A model generated the notes under the pieces. The model was not told the DNA's origin and searched no databases. It was given only the letters and a program-made list of their open reading frames with translations. A stretch of 5,056 nucleotides of DNA from Aquificaceae bacterium (GTDB lineage Bacteria; Aquificota; Aquificia; Aquificales; Aquificaceae), in assembly GCA_015487365.1 (NCBI GenBank), contig WFPT01000184.1, forward strand, positions 1 to 5,056, read 5' to 3'. Below, piece after piece: positions 1-5,056 of the stretch (positions are counted from its first letter, which is position 1; each line of letters begins with the position of its first letter). Position numbers and translations under genes: made by a program.

Positions 1-121
1 GTTTTTTATCCTTTAAAATTAAATCTAAACTCATTATTAAAAAGGAGAAAAATACCAAAACCAATTCGGGCATTAAGTGCAAAAATTCTAAATAATTTAT
101 TTTAACCAAGAGGCCTTCCAT
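1..121 (-). CDS. nuoN: NuoN, complex I membrane subunit N, N-terminal 40 residues (runs off window)
   Basis: This is the start of NADH-quinone oxidoreductase subunit N, one of the three antiporter-like proton-pumping subunits in the membrane arm of complex I. The ATG lies at 121-119 and shares its A with the nuoM stop codon (TAATG). The frame stays open to the window edge for 40 codons plus one base. The peptide opens MEGLLVKINYLEFLHLMPEL and continues as a hydrophobic helix (about residues 18-33) ending in SLDLILKDKK. A Pro-Glu entering a first membrane helix that ends in Leu-Asp-Leu and basic residues is the usual NuoN amino terminus. The catalytic lysines lie in the missing part. A GGGAGGA ribosome site sits 8 bases upstream inside nuoM. 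The position straight after nuoM is the standard nuoM-nuoN order, which supports the name. Confidence 0.85.
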   Translation of the reverse strand, partial: MEGLLVKINYLEFLHLMPELVLVFFSFLIMSLDLILKDKK

Positions 122-1614
122 TACTTAAATCCTCCCAAGATGAGTTTTAAGCTTGCTTCGTATATTTTAAAAAAGGGTTTTGGGTAGAGTCCAACAAAAA
201 TTATAAAGATTACCAAAAGGGTAAAGGCTATAAGTTTATAACCCCTTAAATCGGAAAAATGCACTATTACGCTTTCAGTTTGAGCGTCTATGTATAGGGT
301 TTTTATAAAGTATAAAAGGTACATGGCGCTGAAAAAGGCACCAATTAGGGTTATGAGGGACAGCTTAAAGGATAGCTCGTTGGTGGAAAGGATAGTAAGG
401 AACTTTCCCCAAAAGGAGGAGCCTCCGGGAAGTCCCATGGCACCATAAACTATAAGGAGCGTCGTTAGGGCATAAAGGGGCATAAACCTTATAGAGCCCC
501 TTAGCCTGTCAAAGTTAAAGGTATGAAGCCTGTTGTATATAAAGCCAGCTACCATAAAGAGGCCTGCCGAAGTTAGGCCGTGGGCAAACATTTCCATAAC
601 TCCTCCCCTAAAACCCTCTAAATTTAAAGTGGAAAGGGCGGTTAGGATAAAGCCCATGTGGGAGACGGAAGAGTAGGCTACAAACCTCTTTACATTCTTT
701 TGAACTAAGGTCATCCAAGAGGCGTAAATTATAGTAAGGATTCCCAAAAATATTAGAAAGGGTTGCAACTTTAAGGTGATTTGAGGGAAGAGTCCAAAGT
801 TAAACCTTAAAATCGCATAGGTTCCCATTTTTAGTAGGACCGCTGCCAAGAACACCGAGCCTGCGGTCGGAGCCTCTCCGTGGGCATCGGGTAGCCAGGT
901 GTGGAAGGGTATAAAGGGAGACTTTACCCAAAAGGCTATAAAAAAGAGTAAGAATAAGAAGAGGCCTAAGCCTTCACCGTAGTGGTTTTTTAAAAGGTCT
1001 AAGTAAAAGAAGGAAAAATGTCCAAACTCCCTCTTATGGACCACCGCAACACCACCTATCCCTATCAAAAGTAGCAAAGAGGAGGCAAATATGTATATGA
1101 AGAACTTGTAGGCTGAATAAAGCCTAAGTTTATAACCCCAAATGCCTATCAGGAAGAACATAGGGACTAAGGTTAGCTCGTAAAAAACGTAAAAGGAGAT
1201 TAGGTCAAAGCTAATAAATACTCCCATCAAAACTCCACAGCTGAAAAGGAGCCAAGCGTAATACTCTTTTAGTCTAAAAGTTATCTGTCTGTCCCTAATG
1301 GACCAAAGGACAGCAACGAGGGTTATGAGGGCGTTTAATAGGACCATAAGGAGGGAGAGACCATCTACACCAAAGGCAAAGGAAAGGTTTAAATCTTTTA
1401 GTAGGTAATACCTTTCAAAAAATTGGACCTTCTCAGAATTACTCAGGTCAAACCTGTATAGTAGGGAGAGGGAAAAAAGGACCTCTATTAGGCTTGCCAA
1501 AATGGAAAGAAACTTTACGAGCTCCTCCCTTACAAAGAGTAAAAGAAAGGAAGAGAAAATGGGAAAAAGTATTAGGGTAGTTAGGAGGGGAAGGTTTGAG
1601 CTTATTACCTCCAT
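121..1614 (-). CDS. nuoM: NuoM, NADH-quinone oxidoreductase subunit M
   Basis: NuoM is a 14-helix inner-membrane subunit of complex I that moves protons as quinone is reduced. The 497 residues are close to the E. coli length (509) and almost wholly hydrophobic. Key family residues align at near-constant offset with E. coli: E146 in the YELTLVPMF helix (E144), K231 in the VKSPFIPFHTWLPDAH broken helix (K234), K262 in AAVLLKMGTY (K265), H319 in SSVSHMGF (H322) and H345 in FAHGLTSAGLF (H348). The exception is K404 in LPGGSSFWGKF, where NuoM normally has glutamate (E407). NuoL and NuoN carry lysine there, but the EL(T/V)xxPM helix, the length and the following nuoN say NuoM. The ATG shares one base with the atpA stop (TAATG). 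No clear ribosome site precedes it, so translation is probably coupled to atpA. nuoL is not adjacent. Confidence 0.95.
   Translation of the reverse strand: MEVISSNLPLLTTLILFPIFSSFLLLFVREELVKFLSILASLIEVLFSLSLLYRFDLSNSEKVQFFERYYLLKDLNLSFAFGVDGLSLLMVLLNALITLVAVLWSIRDRQITFRLKEYYAWLLFSCGVLMGVFISFDLISFYVFYELTLVPMFFLIGIWGYKLRLYSAYKFFIYIFASSLLLLIGIGGVAVVHKREFGHFSFFYLDLLKNHYGEGLGLFLFLLFFIAFWVKSPFIPFHTWLPDAHGEAPTAGSVFLAAVLLKMGTYAILRFNFGLFPQITLKLQPFLIFLGILTIIYASWMTLVQKNVKRFVAYSSVSHMGFILTALSTLNLEGFRGGVMEMFAHGLTSAGLFMVAGFIYNRLHTFNFDRLRGSIRFMPLYALTTLLIVYGAMGLPGGSSFWGKFLTILSTNELSFKLSLITLIGAFFSAMYLLYFIKTLYIDAQTESVIVHFSDLRGYKLIAFTLLVIFIIFVGLYPKPFFKIYEASLKLILGGFK
130..136 (-). promoter_or_regulatory. Ribosome binding site for nuoN inside the nuoM 3' end
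   Basis: On the minus strand GGGAGGA lies 8 bases before the nuoN ATG, within the last codons of nuoM (Leu-Gly-Gly-Phe-Lys-stop). It supports the nuoN start at 121 and suggests that nuoN can initiate by its own Shine-Dalgarno contact as well as by stop-start coupling. Confidence 0.8.
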
Positions 1615-3125
1615 TAGGCTACAAACTTCTTCTTAAAGTCTTTAAGGGCCTCTTCTATCTTCTTCTTTAAAACCTCATCTAAGACTTTCTTTTCCCTTAT
1701 TTCCTTTAATATGTCTGGTCTTTCGTTGTCCAAGTATGAGTAAAGCTCCTTTTCAAACTTCCTAACCGCTTCTACGGGTAGGTCGTCTAAGTAGCCGTTT
1801 GTTCCGGCAAATATGGCAACTATTTGTTTTTCAACGGGTATAGGGTTGTAGGGTTCTTGCTTTAAGAGCTCTACCAGCCTTAGACCCCTCTGTATGGTTT
1901 TTTGGGTTGCAGGGTCAAGCTCTGAGGCAAACTGAACGAAGGCTTCCAACTCCCTAAACTGGGCAAGGTCTAACCTCAAAGAACCCGCTACCTGCTTCAT
2001 AGCCTTAATCTGCGCAGCACCCCCTACCCTTGAAACGGATAGCCCTACATTTATGGCAGGCCTTACACCTTTGTTGAAGAGGTCGGGCTCTAAGTAAATC
2101 TGGCCGTCGGTTATGGAAATTACATTGGTGGGTATGTATGCGGCAACGTCCCCAGCTTTGGTTTCTATTATGGGTAGTGCGGTTAAAGAGCCCGCTCCCA
2201 ACTCGTCGTTTAGTTTTGCGGCCCTTTCCAAAAGCCTTGAATGGAGGTAGAAGACATCCCCCGGATACGCTTCCCTTCCAGGAGGCCTCCTCATAAGGAG
2301 GGAGAGCTGTCTGTATGCTTCCGCATGCTTTGAAAGGTCATCGTAAATTATAAGAGCATGCTTTCCGTTGTCCCTAAAATACTCACCTATGGTGCATCCG
2401 ACAAAGGGTGCAAGGTATTGCAAAGAGGCTGGGTCAGTAGCGGAAGCTACCACTACGGTAGTATATTCCATAGCCCCGTGCCTTTCCAAAAGCTCTATAA
2501 TCCTTGCGGTGGTAGAACGCTTCTGTCCTATGGCTACGTATATGCAATAAACGTCCGTATCCTTTTGGTTTAAGATGGTGTCTATACATATGGTGGTCTT
2601 CCCGGTGGCCCTATCACCTATTATGAGCTCCCTCTGACCCCTCCCTATGGGTATCATAGAGTCTATGGCCTTTATTCCCGTTTGCAGAGGCTCATGGACT
2701 GACTTTCTGGTTATTACCCCGGGCGCTATCTTTTCAACGGGAGAGCGGTATTCGTATTCTATCTCCCCCTTCCCGTCCAAGGGATTTCCCAACGGGTCTA
2801 TTACCCTACCTATCAAACCCTCTCCAACGGGTGCGTCCAAAATCCTTCCAGTCCTCCTTACTACGGAACCTTCCCTTATGTTGGTTTCTGAACCCAAAAT
2901 TATTATTCCCACGTTGTCCTCTTCCAAGTTAAAGGCCAAACCCTTGGTCCCACCTTCAAATTCCACTACCTCGTTTGCCATAACGTTTTCAAGGCCATAG
3001 GCCCTTGCAACCCCATCACCTACGTAATAGACCACCCCAACCTCGTCCATACGGGCTACCGCTTCAAAGTCCTTTACCTGTTTCTTTAAAATTTCAAGGG
3101 CTTCCTCATAACTTATCTGTGCCAT
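1614..3125 (-). CDS. atpA: AtpA, F1Fo ATP synthase subunit alpha
   Basis: This is the alpha subunit of the cytoplasmic F1 head, which alternates with beta in the hexamer and holds the non-catalytic nucleotide sites. The 503 residues are full length for the family. In order: an N-terminal beta-barrel domain (about 25-95) with [16 protein letters not shown]; the nucleotide domain with Walker A GDRATGKT (170-177, K176); Walker B ALIIYDD (257-263); [12 protein letters not shown] (279-290); [20 protein letters not shown] (329-348); the alpha/beta signature [11 protein letters not shown] (356-366), whose R366 is the arginine finger for the beta site; then a helical C-terminal domain. The P-loop has A173 where most alphas have Gln. 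A perfect AAGGAGGT sits 6 bases before the ATG and fixes the start. No other atp gene is nearby, which fits the scattered atp genes of Aquifex. It lies 21 bases after serS and overlaps nuoM by one base. Confidence 0.99.
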   Translation of the reverse strand: MAQISYEEALEILKKQVKDFEAVARMDEVGVVYYVGDGVARAYGLENVMANEVVEFEGGTKGLAFNLEEDNVGIIILGSETNIREGSVVRRTGRILDAPVGEGLIGRVIDPLGNPLDGKGEIEYEYRSPVEKIAPGVITRKSVHEPLQTGIKAIDSMIPIGRGQRELIIGDRATGKTTICIDTILNQKDTDVYCIYVAIGQKRSTTARIIELLERHGAMEYTTVVVASATDPASLQYLAPFVGCTIGEYFRDNGKHALIIYDDLSKHAEAYRQLSLLMRRPPGREAYPGDVFYLHSRLLERAAKLNDELGAGSLTALPIIETKAGDVAAYIPTNVISITDGQIYLEPDLFNKGVRPAINVGLSVSRVGGAAQIKAMKQVAGSLRLDLAQFRELEAFVQFASELDPATQKTIQRGLRLVELLKQEPYNPIPVEKQIVAIFAGTNGYLDDLPVEAVRKFEKELYSYLDNERPDILKEIREKKVLDEVLKKKIEEALKDFKKKFVA

Positions 3126-3131
3126 TTCTTT

Positions 3132-3139
3132 ACCTCCTT
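3132..3139 (-). promoter_or_regulatory. Strong ribosome binding site for atpA
   Basis: Minus-strand AAGGAGGT is a full match to the anti-Shine-Dalgarno core and ends 6 bases before the atpA ATG. It is the strongest ribosome site in the window. If the extended -10 just upstream is used, this site would begin at about the first base of the transcript. Confidence 0.9.
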
Positions 3140-3145
3140 AAACAA

Positions 3146-4984
<1,839 letters not shown>

Positions 4985-4989
4985 AACTT

Positions 4990-5056
4990 TTATATTATAA
5001 CACCGCTAACTTCAAAGTCCCTTAGACCCCTTAAAAAACTTTTAAAGTCCTTATAC
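4990..5056 (-). CDS. C-terminal end of an unidentified upstream gene (partial)
   Basis: Entering from the window edge, one minus-strand frame is open for 21 codons to a TAA at 4992-4990 and reads YKDFKSFLRG then LRDFEVSGVII. The other two frames are closed by stops. Arginines are AGG and lysines AAG or AAA, as in the neighbouring genes, and the 5-base gap to the next ATG fits the tight spacing of the strip. This favours a real gene end over chance, but 21 codons are too few to name a family. Confidence 0.55.
   Translation of the reverse strand, partial: YKDFKSFLRGLRDFEVSGVII
4994..5002 (-). promoter_or_regulatory. Putative extended -10 promoter for the barrel-protein gene and serS
   Basis: Minus-strand TGTTATAAT is a perfect TGnTATAAT extended -10, lying in the last codons of the upstream reading frame. 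A weak -35-like GGGACT sits 16 bases upstream (5016-5021), matching only the central GAC of TTGACA. The predicted start is near 4987, only 3 bases before the ATG at 4984, so the mRNA would be almost leaderless, which agrees with the lack of a ribosome site. Function is inferred. Confidence 0.5.

Noticed and set aside
2358..3000. Plus-strand open frames of 60-117 codons opposite atpA (2358-2573, 2368-2550, 2647-3000)
   Set aside because: They lie wholly opposite the highly conserved atpA coding region, have no recognisable motifs, and read as Pro/Ser-rich antisense shadow sequence.
5038..5048. Short near-palindrome ACTTTTAAAGT as an operator
   Set aside because: Eleven A/T-rich bases inside probable coding sequence are likely by chance.

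Overview
The window looks like a compact piece of chromosome from a thermophilic, Aquificales-type bacterium (Aquifex/Hydrogenobacter/Thermocrinis relatives). The basis is recognition rather than a database search. The ATP synthase alpha chain closely resembles what I remember of the Aquifex protein. Arginine is mostly AGG, proteins are rich in Lys/Glu/Arg/Ile/Val, genes are packed with 1-base overlaps, and an ATP synthase gene stands alone away from an atp operon, as is known for Aquifex. Placement at order level is probable; genus is not determined.

Everything reads on the minus strand, so transcription runs from high to low coordinates. In that order: the last 21 codons of an unidentified gene (5056-4990); a 190-residue secreted protein resembling a small outer-membrane beta-barrel (4984-4412); serS, seryl-tRNA synthetase (4412-3147); atpA, F1 ATP synthase alpha subunit (3125-1614); nuoM, a proton-pumping membrane subunit of respiratory complex I (1614-121); and the first 40 codons of nuoN (121-1, running off the window). 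Gaps are 5 bases, a 1-base overlap (TGATG), 21 bases, then two 1-base overlaps (TAATG each). No terminator, RNA gene, mobile element or CRISPR array was seen, and no gene-free stretch exceeds 21 bases.

Functionally the strip mixes an envelope protein, a translation enzyme and two bioenergetic machines that share one proton circuit: complex I builds the proton gradient and F1Fo uses it. Two perfect extended -10 elements (TGnTATAAT) lie in the last codons of the genes ahead of the barrel-protein gene and ahead of atpA. I infer two internal promoters, one for barrel protein-serS and one for atpA-nuoM-nuoN.

Points worth a second look are: a lysine in NuoM where the family has a glutamate in the last proton-channel helix (K404, aligned to E. 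coli E407); an alanine in the AtpA P-loop where glutamine is usual; the atpA-nuoMN fusion with no nuoL; the matched pair of promoters; and a possible 3-base leader on the barrel-protein mRNA. Nothing here amounts to a clearly new system.
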